NCBI RefSeq assembly: GCF_001577835.2
Contig: NC_029543.1
Span: forward strand, 1,562,199-1,626,198
Source of the DNA: Coturnix japonica
Lineage: Eukaryota; Chordata; Aves; Galliformes; Phasianidae
Direction of reading: 5' to 3'
Length of the DNA stretch: 64,000 bases
Shown piece after piece: positions 24,101 to 43,699 of this stretch. Positions within the stretch are counted from its first letter, which is position 1. Each line of letters opens with the position of its first letter. The notes below the pieces were generated by a model that saw nothing but the letters and a program-made list of their open reading frames with translations, was not told where the DNA came from and made no database searches. A program made the translations under genes and the position numbers.

Positions 24101-24633
24101 GCTTCGACTTCTTGGCCTTGGACCTGACGACGCCGAGCGCTGCCGCCGCCATCTGGTCGCCCTTTGAGCGTGCTGCCAACCCCCTGCAAGCCTTTGGCGG
24201 CTCACAGAGACGCAACAGCGGCACGGCCACACCACGCCATTCACCCACCTTGCCAGAGAGCTCCGGAGGGGCCTTGGAGCACCCCTTGGCACGCCGCATC
24301 CAGAGCAACCCCGTCAGCACCTTGTCCTGGTTGCCCACCCAGGGCTCGCTCTCCTCCTTCTCCACCAGCACAGGTTACTCCTCCTCCTCATCGCTGCCCG
24401 GCAGCGTCTCGGCCGCTTCTGGTTCACCCACCGACTCCAGCAGCTCCGACGGTCATCGCAAGAGCTCCCGTGAGTGCATGGTGTGCTTTGAGAGCGAGGT
24501 GATCGCCGCCCTGGTGCCCTGTGGCCACAACCTCTTCTGCATGGAGTGTGCCATGCGTATCTGCGGCAAGGCCGAGCCCGAGTGCCCCGCGTGCCACACA
24601 CCGGCCACCCAAGCCATCCATATCTTCTCCTAG
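18198..24633 (+). CDS. MEX3D: MEX3D, KH- and RING-domain RNA-binding protein (complete, two coding exons)
   Basis: MEX3 proteins bind mRNA through two KH domains and carry a C-terminal RING finger; human MEX3D (TINO) binds AU-rich 3' UTRs. The coding exons are 18198-18708 and 23378-24633, joined in frame at Gly171, giving 588 residues (human 651). The start is chosen because [11 protein letters not shown] aligns with the human MPSSLGQPDGG; it has G at -3. The N terminus is low-complexity: Pro/Ser runs, ten glycines and a six-serine run coded by a TCA repeat. KH1 spans about 154-222 with GRQG (168-171) split by the intron. KH2 spans about 250-311 with GPKG (262-265). A Ser-rich linker follows. 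The C3HC4 RING has Cys537, Cys540, Cys552, His554, Cys558, Cys561, Cys573 and Cys576, and the protein ends QAIHIFS as in human. The frame stays open upstream of 18198 back to at least 17910, so an N-terminal extension is not formally excluded. RCMVC- and WAPFERAA-like blocks and the TVPGRKS-free linker favour MEX3D over MEX3A-C. Confidence 0.95.
18709..23377 (+). other. MEX3D: MEX3D intron 1
   Basis: The donor is CAAG|GTAATG at 18709 and the acceptor CTTTCCAG ends at 23377. The first kilobase is full of C runs, for example near 18,995-19,012. A 20-bp minisatellite occupies 19,766-20,291. The rest (20.3-23.4 kb) is G/C-rich unique sequence with no exon I can support; a short CTG run lies near 22,239. 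Confidence 0.85.
19766..20291 (+). repeat. 20-bp minisatellite (ATGGGGTCCTGGGCTCACCA type), about 26 units
   Basis: Units of 20 bases, consensus ATGGGGTCCTGGGCTCACCA, run head to tail with variants such as TCCCAGGGTCACCA and a 22-base unit containing CTCTCATCGATG. The CTCATCGATG variant with its neighbours recurs at 19,941 and 20,163, a 222-base shift, so a block of about 11 units was duplicated. Because 20 is not a multiple of three, all three + frames stay open here, which explains the apparent 251-codon reading frame. Confidence 0.95.
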
Positions 24634-24713
24634 CCGATGCCAGCTTGATGCAGCGAGCAGCCCGGCTCCCTTTCCCCTCCAACTCAACTTTTTAAGGACT
24701 TGAAGAGGTTGAA

Positions 24714-24827
24714 GTCAACACGACCGTTGGGGCCAACGCAACACTTGAGGTCAACGCAACCGTTGGGGTCAACGCGACCATTGGCATCAAGGCAACCGTT
24801 GGCATCAATGCGACTGTCGGCGTCAAC
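24714..24827 (+). repeat. Six 18-bp tandem units in the MEX3D 3' UTR
   Basis: Six diverged units of GTCAACGCAACCGTTGGG type, plus six bases of a seventh, start 80 bases after the stop codon. Units 1, 3 and 5 carry CCGTTGG while 2, 4 and 6 are changed there, so the array has a 36-base higher period. A TGA follows the MEX3D stop in frame within 18 bases, so read-through into the repeat is unlikely. Confidence 0.9.
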
Positions 24828-25930
24828 CCTTTGTATTGAAAGGATTGGACTTGGGGGTGCAGGGATGGAGATGCTGTTTCTCCAGCTGGATTGAAGCCGG
24901 AGGGGACAGGATTGAAGAGGGGAGGGAAGAAAGGGGCAGAGCAAAAAGGGGTTGGGAGGGTGAGGGGAGGAAAAAGGGGGCAGACGAAGACGACGAGGGA
25001 GAGAGATGCAGAACCGCAGTGAGGAGCAGAACCCAATGTTTACAGAATAGCTTTAACTCTTAGCCCGGCTGTGGCAGCTGGGGAAAGAGAGGAAGCCCAG
25101 CTGTTGTTCAACAGTCCTTTCCAAATAACAGTATTCAGTTTGCAAAGTTAAATAAACAGAGAGAAAAGGGTCCCGGTTGCACTTTTTATTTTCAAAGGAC
25201 ACGCAAAGAGTCGTCTTGTTTTTATTTTTTTAAAAGCATTCTATTATTATTATATATAATTTTTTGTCGGTTTCCATCATCCCTTTATTTTTTTTTCTTT
25301 TTTTTTTGTACGTAGTTATTAATTATTATTATAATAATTATTTTTGTTCGGATGATTCGGTTCTATAAATATATATCTATATATTTTTGTTGTCGTCGTT
25401 TTTGGTAACGCAGGTCTTTTGGATCTTCTATTTTTTGCCAATGTGAAAAGTTGCCCATCGAGCATTAGGAGGGTTATGAGAGGGGTAAAGGGGGGGGTAT
25501 CATTGAAACACATTGAGAAGCAGAAAGGCAGGAAGGTTTCAGTATCTCCTTTGGTTGGTTTAAAAGGGGGGAGGGTTGGGAAGGAGGATGAAAGGGGGGG
25601 TGGAGGATTTTGTTGTTGGTTTTGTCGTTCTAGTTTTCATTTTTTACCTCTTTTTTTTTTCTGTATATGTAGGGAATTTCTAGGAGAAAAAAAAACAACA
25701 AAAAAAAAGGAAAAAAAAATAATAAATATGTACTTTATTGAATAAATTTTAAAGACTAAAATATATTTTATTTTAAAGAAAAAAAAATACAAAAAAAACA
25801 AACAAAAAACAAACAAATAACGGACCTTTAACCTTACCTGGCTAAAGTACTGATTATATATTTGCTGAGCTGACTTGACGGTGATGAAAATTGTATCAAG
25901 AGTTTTATTTTTTGACTTCAAAGCCTTCTT

Positions 25931-25936
25931 AATAAA
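25931..25936 (+). terminator. MEX3D: MEX3D poly(A) signal (AATAAA)
   Basis: AATAAA in CTTAATAAAGACTTTTTACT is the last canonical signal of the A/T-rich 3' UTR. G/T-rich sequence follows from about 25,965 (GTGCTGCCTCTGCTGATTGG). Earlier AATAAA copies near 25,722 and 25,740 could serve shorter forms. Confidence 0.75.
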
Positions 25937-26169
25937 GACTTTTTACTATATATACCAACCCTTGTGCTGCCTCTGCTGATTGGATGCCTTCGGGATGGTG
26001 GGTTTTGGGACATGGTTGGGGGGAACAAATGGGTTTGGGTGGGTTTGGGGCTGCAGGTGACAGCCCTTATCAATGGGAAGGGGGTGTTTGTTTGGGAGCC
26101 TTGTTGCTCCCCCAGGGGTCGCCATCCTCTGCCTTCCCCCCATTATGGGTTGTTGAGAGACAACCATGG

Positions 26170-26790
26170 CGCCCATAGGACCTGATGAATGGGCCATAGG
26201 GATGAATGGGTCATGGGGAAGGATGGGCCATAGGGATGAATGGGAGTCCATGGGACCCAATGAATGGGCCATGGGGAAGGATGGGCGCCTGTGGGACCCA
26301 ATGAATGGGCCATAGGGGTGAATGGGTCATGGGGAAGGGTGGGCCATAGGGATGAATGGGCTACAGGGAAGGATGGGTGCCCATGGGAACCCAATGAATG
26401 GGCCATAGGGATGAATGGGTGCCTGTGGGACCCAGGGAATGGGCCATGGGTATGAATGGGAGTCCATGGGACCCAGGTAATGGGTCATGGGGATGAATGG
26501 GCACCCATAGGACCCAATGAATGGGCCATAGGGATGAATGGGCCATGGGGAAGGGTGGGCCATAGGGATGAATGGGAGTCCATGGGACCCAATTCATGAG
26601 CCATAGGGATGAATGGGCACCCATTGGACCCAATGAATGGCCCATGGGGAAGGATGGGCCATGGACATGAATGGGAGTCCATGAGACCCAATGAATGGGT
26701 CATGGGGATGAATGGGCGCCTGTGGGACCCAATTAATGGGCTATAGGGATGAATGGGTGCCATAGGGAAGGATGAGCCATTGAGACCCAG
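26170..26790 (+). repeat. 17/24-bp mixed minisatellite (GAATGGGCCATAGGGAT)
   Basis: About 620 bases are built from a 17-base unit, GAATGGGCCATAGGGAT, and a 24-base version in which the second half is replaced by GGGTGCCTGTGGGACCCAAT-like sequence. The two lengths alternate irregularly. The array begins only about 230 bases past the MEX3D poly(A) signal. Open frames on the - strand rich in Pro, His and Trp are repeat artefacts. Confidence 0.95.
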
Positions 26791-26929
26791 AAACAACTAC
26801 AGCTGTGGGCAATGGGAACCCACCCACAGGAGAGTGATGCCCGTGGGAATGAGGAATAACCCTCACTGAATGATTTTCTCCTCTAAAACAAAGGTTTTCT
26901 GTCGTTATTTGCTGGTTTAAGCCCCGCTG

Positions 26930-27300
26930 CCCTCAGGCCTCGGATATTCACCTCCTCCCATTGAGGAGCACGGAGCCACTTCCGCGTACAGCCGTGCGGA
27001 GGACCGAAGACCATAGAGATTGGATGACTGGCTGCGCAGAGCGGTCGGAGCGCGAGAAAGTGGCTTTTGACGCTTCGCGCACATGCGCGGTACGAGCAGG
27101 AGGCCTAGTTACCATAGACACGACGGGACTGGCGGCATAGAGCGGCTAGACGCCATGTTTGCGGCTCCACACGCATGCGCAGTACGCGCAGGAGGCCTAG
27201 TTACCACAGACACGACGGGACTGGAGGCATAGAGCGGTTAGAGCGGAGAGACGCCATATTTGCGGGCCCATGCGCATGCGCAGTTCGACCATGTGGCAGG
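26930..27300. promoter_or_regulatory. CpG-rich orphan promoter-like module, tandemly duplicated, with YY1 and NRF1 sites
   Basis: This stretch is dense in CpG. A unit beginning CATGCGC at 27,082, 27,174 and 27,275 (92- and 101-base spacing) is present as two full copies and the start of a third. Both full copies hold AGGAGGCCTAGTTACCA, ACACGACGGGACTGG and, on the - strand, AAYATGGCGTC (27149-27159 and 27250-27260), a match to the YY1 consensus AANATGGCGNC. NRF1-type palindromes lie at 27,171-27,181 and 27,271-27,282. An ETS-like CACTTCCGCG lies at about 26,981. None of the four genes starts here, so its target is unknown. Confidence 0.6.
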
Positions 27301-27424
27301 TCCTTTCAGCTGCTCCGCCAGGTCCTGGCAGCTCAATTGGAGTAACAGGGACCTTCAAATCCACAACGCAACTCCCCCGAGGCTCATTTTCCTGCTCGTT
27401 TTTGTTTTTTTCAAATGAGGCTTT

Positions 27425-27438
27425 TTTAATTAAATAAA
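27425..27438. terminator. Two-way poly(A) signal between MEX3D and MIER2
   Basis: The palindrome TTTAATTAAA gives ATTAAA on both strands, and AATAAA overlaps on the + strand (27433-27438). It is the only good - strand signal I see left of the MIER2 stop codon, so it is the likely MIER2 3' end. No strong downstream GU element was identified. Confidence 0.5.
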
Positions 27439-27489
27439 TAACGGCGAGGGGCCTTCAAGGCAGTTTCACTTCACAGTGTAGGGCGTGAG

Positions 27490-27602
27490 GGGGATATAGG
27501 GTGGATATAGGGCGGCTATAGGGTGGATATAGGGCGGCTGTGGGGTCTATAGGGGCTATAGGGTGGTTATAGGGCAGCTATAGGGGCTATAGGGTGGTTA
27601 TA
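27490..27602 (+). repeat. TATAGGG-type short tandem repeat
   Basis: Irregular units of about 14-16 bases, such as GGCTATAGGGTGGATATA, run for about 110 bases. If MIER2 ends at 27,425 this array is transcribed within its 3' UTR. Confidence 0.85.
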
Positions 27603-29834
27603 TGTTTAGTTCTAGTCAGCTTTCTAGACAAAACCTTTTTTTTTCATTTGTTTGGGGGGGGGGGGGGGGTAAAGGAGTTGAGCACTGGGAGCAGCTCCGA
27701 GTGAATGTGCTTTGTAAGAAGGAAAAACCCCATTAAAATACAAACCTCCTTATCCCCATCCCGGCCATTTTCCAGCCCCCTCCATTAAAGCAATTAAAGC
27801 CCAGCTCCTCCTATTGAAAGACCCCCCCCCCAACCCCATGCGAATCTGTAAACAACACTGAATAATATAAATAAGAGACATTGCTGCCTCCTCCAGCCTC
27901 AAACCCCCCCATCCCCTATTGAAACAAACCAAAGGTAAAAGAAAGCCTTAAAAACTAAAAACTTGGCTGATGGAGAGAAGCCAAGGCCCAGCCCAGCCCT
28001 CCCTACCTCCTCCTCTCCTTCCAGCCATTGAGCTTCCTCTTACCTACCCCACAAAGGGGGGATCACAACCTGGGCAGTCCCACTATACAGCCGGCATTTG
28101 GCTTTGCTTTCCCCTTTCCAGCAGCTGGATGCAGCCAACCATCTCTGTTTTACCATATGTGGTTTGCAGAGCGATGCCCGGTCACAGGAGGGTTGTGTCT
28201 GGATCTTGGCACAGCTGGGATTGAAACAACCCACTGCTGGTACAAGGGGAACAGGTCTGGGGTTCAGAAGGTGAGAGACGATGGGTTGGATCCTAAGCCA
28301 TCCCTTGGTGTTGGCTGGCGCTGTCTCCGTGCTCCTCAGGTAAAAGGAGGATCCAGGCTAATAGTTTAAGTCATCTTCCATATCCACCACCACCAAGTGC
28401 AGGATCACAGCCCTGAAGGCTTCTACCAAAATAAGCAAAACAATCTTAACCCAAAAACCCTTCTCAAACCACGGGGAAAAATGCCTGGAGGAAGGGAATA
28501 TCCGCACCAGAGCCCTGCCTTGCAAGTCAACAGACAGCATTCCCTGCATGGAACAAGGGAATGAGAACGATGAGTGGATTTAAGCCAGGGATAAACCCTA
28601 CACCTGGCACTATCAGCCAGTACAGCAGCCAACCAGCTCCTACCCACCCCATCACCTCCTGAGTGCTAATGGCAGTACAGATATCCCTTATTCTCCTTTA
28701 TGAGAGCTCGAGGGGTGACGTTTTAGAACAGAGGTGGTTGAAAAGGGAAAGGAACACCATGTGTTCTCCTGCTGGGTCTCAGTGCTCATTGGTGCCCTAC
28801 ACTGGGTGCTCCCAAGGGCTGAGGTGCACATTGTGTGCTCAGAGTGGCAGTGAGGATGGCTGGTGCTGCTGTGGGCAAGCTTCTCTGATGCCAGCAAGTC
28901 ACAAGGGCTGAAAGCTGTTGCTCTCCCAGGCTGCACACACATCCATGCCCATCCCTGCACCTCCTGCTTCTCCATATTCACCTTCACTATTCTATCTCCA
29001 GTCACTGTTCAAAGCGAGATTCAACCCAGAGACAACCAATCCCTCCTTCTGCAAAGGAAGATGGGAAAGGTTTAAGCATGCACCGTACTAACACAGCATC
29101 CATTTCCAAGCCCTGAAGCTTTGGCCAGGGGACTGGAAGAGGTTGCACCACTGCACCTGCAGCTGGGGGCAGAGGGAAACACACACTGCAGGAGCTTTGA
29201 GAACAGCACTGTGTGCAGCACCACGACCCACAGAGCACAGGAAAGCTGCGAGGAAGGGAGCAGGGAGGGTGGCTTCTATTGCAATGCACTACATGTGGGT
29301 GAACAGCCAGGTCTCCTCACCTTCCTTTGGCATCACCACGCTCACCTCTGCTGGTGAACAGCCCTCCAGCCCAAGCAGGCTGTGCTTCATGTTGATTTCC
29401 TAAGCTCTCGGACCCTTCAGACCACACCCTCAGTCCCAGCCCTGAAGTGCCTGTGATACATCCCTGTTTTCAAGACATCTCTTCACTCGGACTGTCCCAT
29501 TGGGGCCAGAGGGCACTTCCCCTACACTGAGGGCAGGGATTTTCCCCAACAGCCTGGCATTACCTGGGGTAACACGCGGTCAACGAAATGGGAGGGGGAA
29601 GTCATCAGCCTCCCCCCTCACTCAAGCCAGCCACCAGCTTTGTATGACTGTGTCAGAACACGCTGGAGAAGAAATGTGTTTGGTTTCACTGTAGCCTTGG
29701 ATCAAGGAGGATGGAAAGACGGATTCTGACCAAGAGCTCCAAACTGTCCCTACAGAACAGTGGAAGTTCCAGGATTTGACTCAGTCAGGTCCAAGTCCTT
29801 GCTGGGTCCATGACAGGTTTGCGACTGAAAATTC

Positions 29835-40081
<10,247 letters not shown>

Positions 40082-40090
<9 letters not shown>

Positions 40091-40262
40091 GGCCGGGCTC
40101 GAGCGGCGGCGGAGGTTGAAGAAGGGGGGGGGGCGAGGGTCCCGGATGTGGATGTGAGTTCTGATTGGCTGAGGAGCCATGATGGGCGGGGGGAGCGGCG
40201 GAGGAGCGGCGGGGCGGGCGGTGGGGTCGGGGGTCAGAGGTCAGGAGGCGGGGCTTCATGGA
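40082..40262 (-). promoter_or_regulatory. MIER2: MIER2 CpG promoter
   Basis: This CpG- and G/C-rich stretch surrounds the first coding exon. Reading the - strand there is a CCAAT box (AGCCAATCAG, about 40,161-40,170) roughly 75 bases upstream of the ATG. GC boxes (GGGCGG type on the + strand) lie near 40,184 and 40,212. ETS-like CCGGAACCGG lies near 40,265-40,275. No TATA box is seen, as expected for a housekeeping promoter. Confidence 0.7.
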
Positions 40263-40290
40263 GCCCGGTTCCGGTTCGTGTTGGGCCTCA

Positions 40291-40590
40291 TTGAGAATAC
40301 AGGGTCCATATTGGGATTATAGGGTCCATATTGGGATTATAGGGTCCATATTGGGATTATAGGGTCCATATTGGGAATAGAAGGCCCGTATTGGGAATAG
40401 AGGGCCCATATTGGGAATATAGGGCCCATATTGGGAATATAGGGCCCATATTGGGAATAGAGGGCCTATATTGGGAATACAGGGCCCATATTGAGAATAT
40501 AGGGCCCATATTGGGAATACAGGGCCCGTATTGAGAATATAGGGCCCATATTGGGAATACAGGGCCCATATTGGGAATACAGGGCCCATA
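40291..40590. repeat. 20-bp minisatellite, 15 units in exact register
   Basis: Fifteen consecutive 20-base units of AGGGCCCATATTGGGAATAT type run without a single length change. The left-hand units read TCCATATTGGGATTAT and the right-hand ones CCCATATTGGGAATAC, so variants are grouped by position. It starts about 30 bases beyond the MIER2 promoter features. Frames open across it on the - strand are repeat artefacts. Confidence 0.97.
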
Positions 40591-41645
40591 TCTGGATGGG
40601 GTTGAATCTCAGCCTCAATCACAGTGCTGTGATAAAGGCTACGGAGCTAGGCCGGGTTTGAGGCCTCTCCAGCCTGATCGGTACTAGATAGGGGGGGTTC
40701 GGTTCGGTTCGGTTCTGCTTTGGGGCTCTGAACCCCATAGAGAATACAGGGAATCAACTCCTAACCTGCACTGCCCCCAAAGCTTGGATATAGGATCCCT
40801 ATTGGCTGCCCTATAGATGCTCATGGCCCTTGGGAGCTGCTGGGCTGGGCCCTATAAAGCCCAATATAAGGGACATGAGGTATCTATATAAGTGTATGGG
40901 GTGTGTGTGTCTGATAGCCCAGCAGAGGGGTAGGAGGTGGGTAAAGGGGTCTGTCCCCATCACAACCCCAAACTGAGACCCCATAACACGGCCCTGGGGT
41001 ACCCAGGAGCTCTGGGAATGGAGATGGAGCCAAAGAAACCCACAGGATGCCCCACACCTCTGCTGGTACCTCGTCTATCTGTCTGCATTGGGATCTGAAG
41101 ACTGACATACAGCAGATGGATGTGGGGCTGTGGAGATCCCCAAAGCTTAATCCTGCTCAGCCTCCTTCCTCTGCTCTACACATCCCATGCAGATGCTAAA
41201 CTGCAGGAGGAAAGGGAAAAAACAAGAAGGATTTCACGTTTAATTGTGGAAGTTAAAGACATCGCAAGCTTATTAAAGCTCCGTGAATATGGAAATGGAA
41301 TCCACAGGTATCCCCATGCAGATAACAGCAGGGAGCTACAGGTAATGCTGGATGGTGGAAAGGTTGGCTTTGTCCCAGGGCATCATTAACTCCTTAAGTC
41401 TGCTCTGAGATGAGCTGCTGGACAAGCAGTGCTGCATCTCATGGGGTGCAGGCAGTGGGATCAGCCACTGAGCACTGCTGGGTCAGTATTGGGTGCCACT
41501 CAGATGCACTCAGCCCACCTGGCTCTCCCCCAGCCACAGGCACAGAGCAGGGGGTGGGTTGGATGCTCCTCCAGTGCTGCTCCTCCACATCCCCCACTTC
41601 CATCCCAGCCCCTCACATGCACAGAGGGGATGCAGCCATTAGAAA
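40591..41645. other. Spacer between SH3GL1 3' end and MIER2 promoter array
   Basis: About 1 kb with no recognisable gene. A GGTTC repeat (GGTTCGGTTCGGTTCGGTTC) lies near 40,697. The 40,740-41,110 part has several TATAGGGATCC- and CCTATAAAGCCC-like stretches, and the rest is unremarkable. Confidence 0.6.
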
Positions 41646-41664
41646 GAAGAAAACACGTAATACT

Positions 41665-41670
41665 TTTATT
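41665..41670 (-). terminator. SH3GL1: SH3GL1 poly(A) signal (AATAAA on - strand)
   Basis: TTTATT on the + strand reads AATAAA (CTGAATAAAAGTATTACG) on the - strand. It lies about 2 kb after the SH3GL1 stop codon and is the first canonical signal there. Confidence 0.75.
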
Positions 41671-42689
41671 CAGAGATACAAGTTGAGATCTGTGGGTTTC
41701 CATTTGTTTCTTTGTTTGTTTTCCCCTTTACAAACCATTACAAAAAAAAAAAAAAAAAAAAAAAAGGTCTTGCAAGTTGTCCCCAGCTGACAGACTCATC
41801 TCGATCCACCTGAGCAGGAGCCAGCAGTCCTGGGCCATGGCTGCAGCCCCCAGTGGGGTAGGGACAAGGCACTGAGGCCATCAGTCCCTTCAGCCCCCTT
41901 TACTTCTGGGAGCTGGGGGAGAAAACCACGTGTGCTCCCACATCCTGCACCAGGAGGGAGGGTCAGGCACCAGTGCCAGATGAGGGTCAGCCCACAGTGT
42001 GGCAAGGGACCAGACGTACGTTGACATGCATGGTTAAAAACGTTAAAAAGGTTCTGTGTAAATGTAACAGGAGATGGAGCAGCTGCAGCGTGGGGCTGGC
42101 AGGGAGCTTAGGCTTGCACGCATGGCCAAGAGGGTGTTGGTCAAGAAATGCAATGCCAGAGCCCTGCCAAGTGCTGCAGCAGAGATGCCAGGCCCCCAGA
42201 ACAGGGAAACCATTTTTCTATGAACACTGGAAGAAGCAAGGAATGGATCTCAGAGCTGTGGGTGCAGAAGGCAGTGCCATGCTCCCTCCTCCAGGGGCTG
42301 GGGACATGCTGAGCACTGTAGCTCCCAGCCCCATTCCAAAATGTGCATTAGGAAAGAGGCTGGGAGCACCCAGGGCAGCCAGGAGCAGGGCAGAAGGGGG
42401 TGCAGAGACATAAATGCCTTTTCCACCTAACACGTTTGCAGGGAGCAGAAGCTGAGAGTCACAGAGCCCAGGGAGCAGCTTCTCCCAATGGGTGGAGATG
42501 GCCATGGGGGCTGCCAGAGCAGGGGCGGCAGGAAAGGCACATGAGGATTAACCTGGTCCAAAGCAAGCAGCCCCAGTGAGAAAGCAGAGGGACTGCAGCT
42601 CAGCCTCTTGGGGTGCTGATGGGGAGAACAAGCACAGAGCTGGCAGGTGAGAGGATCTTGGTTGGGACCACGCTGCAATCTGCACTGCC

Positions 42690-42785
42690 TTGCCACGGGC
42701 AGGAGCCATCGTCTGCCTCCCTTGTCTGGAGCCAAGTGTTGGACTGGATGATCATTATGGGTCCATTCCAACTTGAGATATTCTC
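42690..42785 (+). mobile_element. CR1 LINE 3' fragment in the SH3GL1 3' UTR
   Basis: GTTGGACTGGATGATCATTA, then TGGGTCCATTCCAACTTGAGATATTCT, is a diverged CR1 3' tail (GGACTGGATGATCTTTA type). It is on the + strand, antisense to SH3GL1, and is 5'-truncated. Confidence 0.7.
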
Positions 42786-43699
42786 CCATATTCACCCTGG
42801 GCTGCAGCCCAGCTGCCCGTTGAGTCACCCCCCAGTTCTGCAGGTAGAGGCTGCAGCAGGAAAAGCCCAAACTTCAGAAGCAGCCCAGCTTAAAAACACT
42901 TCCAGGGCAGAACGGAATTGAACCATGCCATGCCATGGAGAGGGCAGAGAACCAGCACCATGAATCAGACATCTCTGCCCATCTCCAGGGAGGGGAAAGA
43001 CAGCTCAGAGCTCCAAGCAGGGCTCAGCACTGCCCTGAGCTGGTGTAGTGTTCCATCTATGTCATAGTGTTGCTCTGCCCCGTGCTTCCTCCACTGAGCC
43101 CCGGCTCTGGGATGCTGAGGAAGCTGAGTCCCTTCCCACAGCAGCTGGGTGTCAGAATGAGCAGGGGCTGTGGGCTGAGGGGAGGTGGGTAGTGTTCAGG
43201 GGCAGATGCCCACACCGTGGCTGAAATAGGGACAAAGCTCTCACCCCTCTACAAGGCTCAGGGCTGCTCAGACCCAGCTGACCTGGGGTAACACTCAGCA
43301 TAAAGGTCATGCACCCCAGCTCTCCGGCACAGCCAACTTGGTTCATATGGATGCTGGACCAAAGGAAAGATAAAAACTGGATAGGGAGAGGCCTACGACC
43401 CAGCTTGAACATACAGACTGGGAAGAACCTGGCAGGACTCATAAAGTACCTAAGTTCAAGCACCAGAAGGACAAAATAAAACCAAAAAAGACAAAACATA
43501 TTCTCCAGGATGGGGCTGCGTGACCCCTCTGGCTTGTTCCCTGGTGGCAAACTCACCCCGAGATGATACAGGAAATGGCCGTGTCTTCTCTCCCCACCTC
43601 ATTAGAGGGTTGCTAGTGTCAGGACAAACGTGGAATGCAGGCTCGGCCCTGCGCTGTGTGTGGGGGCACGAGTGGAGAGGAACGGGGAGAGATGCCAAT

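Larger units (their letters stand above)
24634..25955 (+). other. MEX3D: MEX3D 3' UTR
   Basis: About 1.3 kb follows the stop codon. It opens with a six-unit 18-bp repeat, then a purine-rich part. From about 25,130 it becomes strongly A/T-rich, with ATTATTATTATATATAAT-like and A-run stretches. Long AU-rich 3' UTRs are known in the MEX3 family and fit post-transcriptional control, including possible self-binding, but that is inference. Confidence 0.8.
27425..29834 (-). other. MIER2: MIER2 3' UTR (inferred)
   Basis: About 2.4 kb lies between the MIER2 stop codon and the first credible - strand poly(A) signal. It contains a G run near 27,654-27,669, a C run near 27,823 and the short repeat noted above. 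No other gene is recognisable in it. The exact 3' end cannot be fixed from sequence alone. Confidence 0.55.
41650..43699 (-). other. SH3GL1: SH3GL1 3' UTR
   Basis: About 2.05 kb from the stop codon to just past the poly(A) signal. It contains a run of about 23 A on the + strand (U in the mRNA) ending near 41,765, about 75-95 bases before the poly(A) signal in transcript order, and a CR1 fragment. Both could affect mRNA stability or site choice, but this is inference. Confidence 0.7.

Noticed and set aside
26143-26796. Several - strand open frames rich in His, Pro and Trp
   Set aside because: They are translations of the 17/24-base minisatellite and have no conserved exon context.
27291-27437. 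48-codon + strand frame starting MWQVLSAAPPG next to the CpG module
   Set aside because: It is short, has no recognisable similarity, and its end is a poly-T and poly(A)-signal stretch. It is not called as a gene, though it would gain weight if a + strand transcript is shown.
40291-40590. CCATATTGG in the MIER2 array as SRF CArG boxes
   Set aside because: There are only five A/T bases between CC and GG, where the CArG consensus needs six.
40317-40622. 101-codon - strand frame with repeated Ile-Leu-Tyr-Ser-Gln-Tyr-Gly-Pro
   Set aside because: It is a translation of the 20-base array upstream of MIER2.
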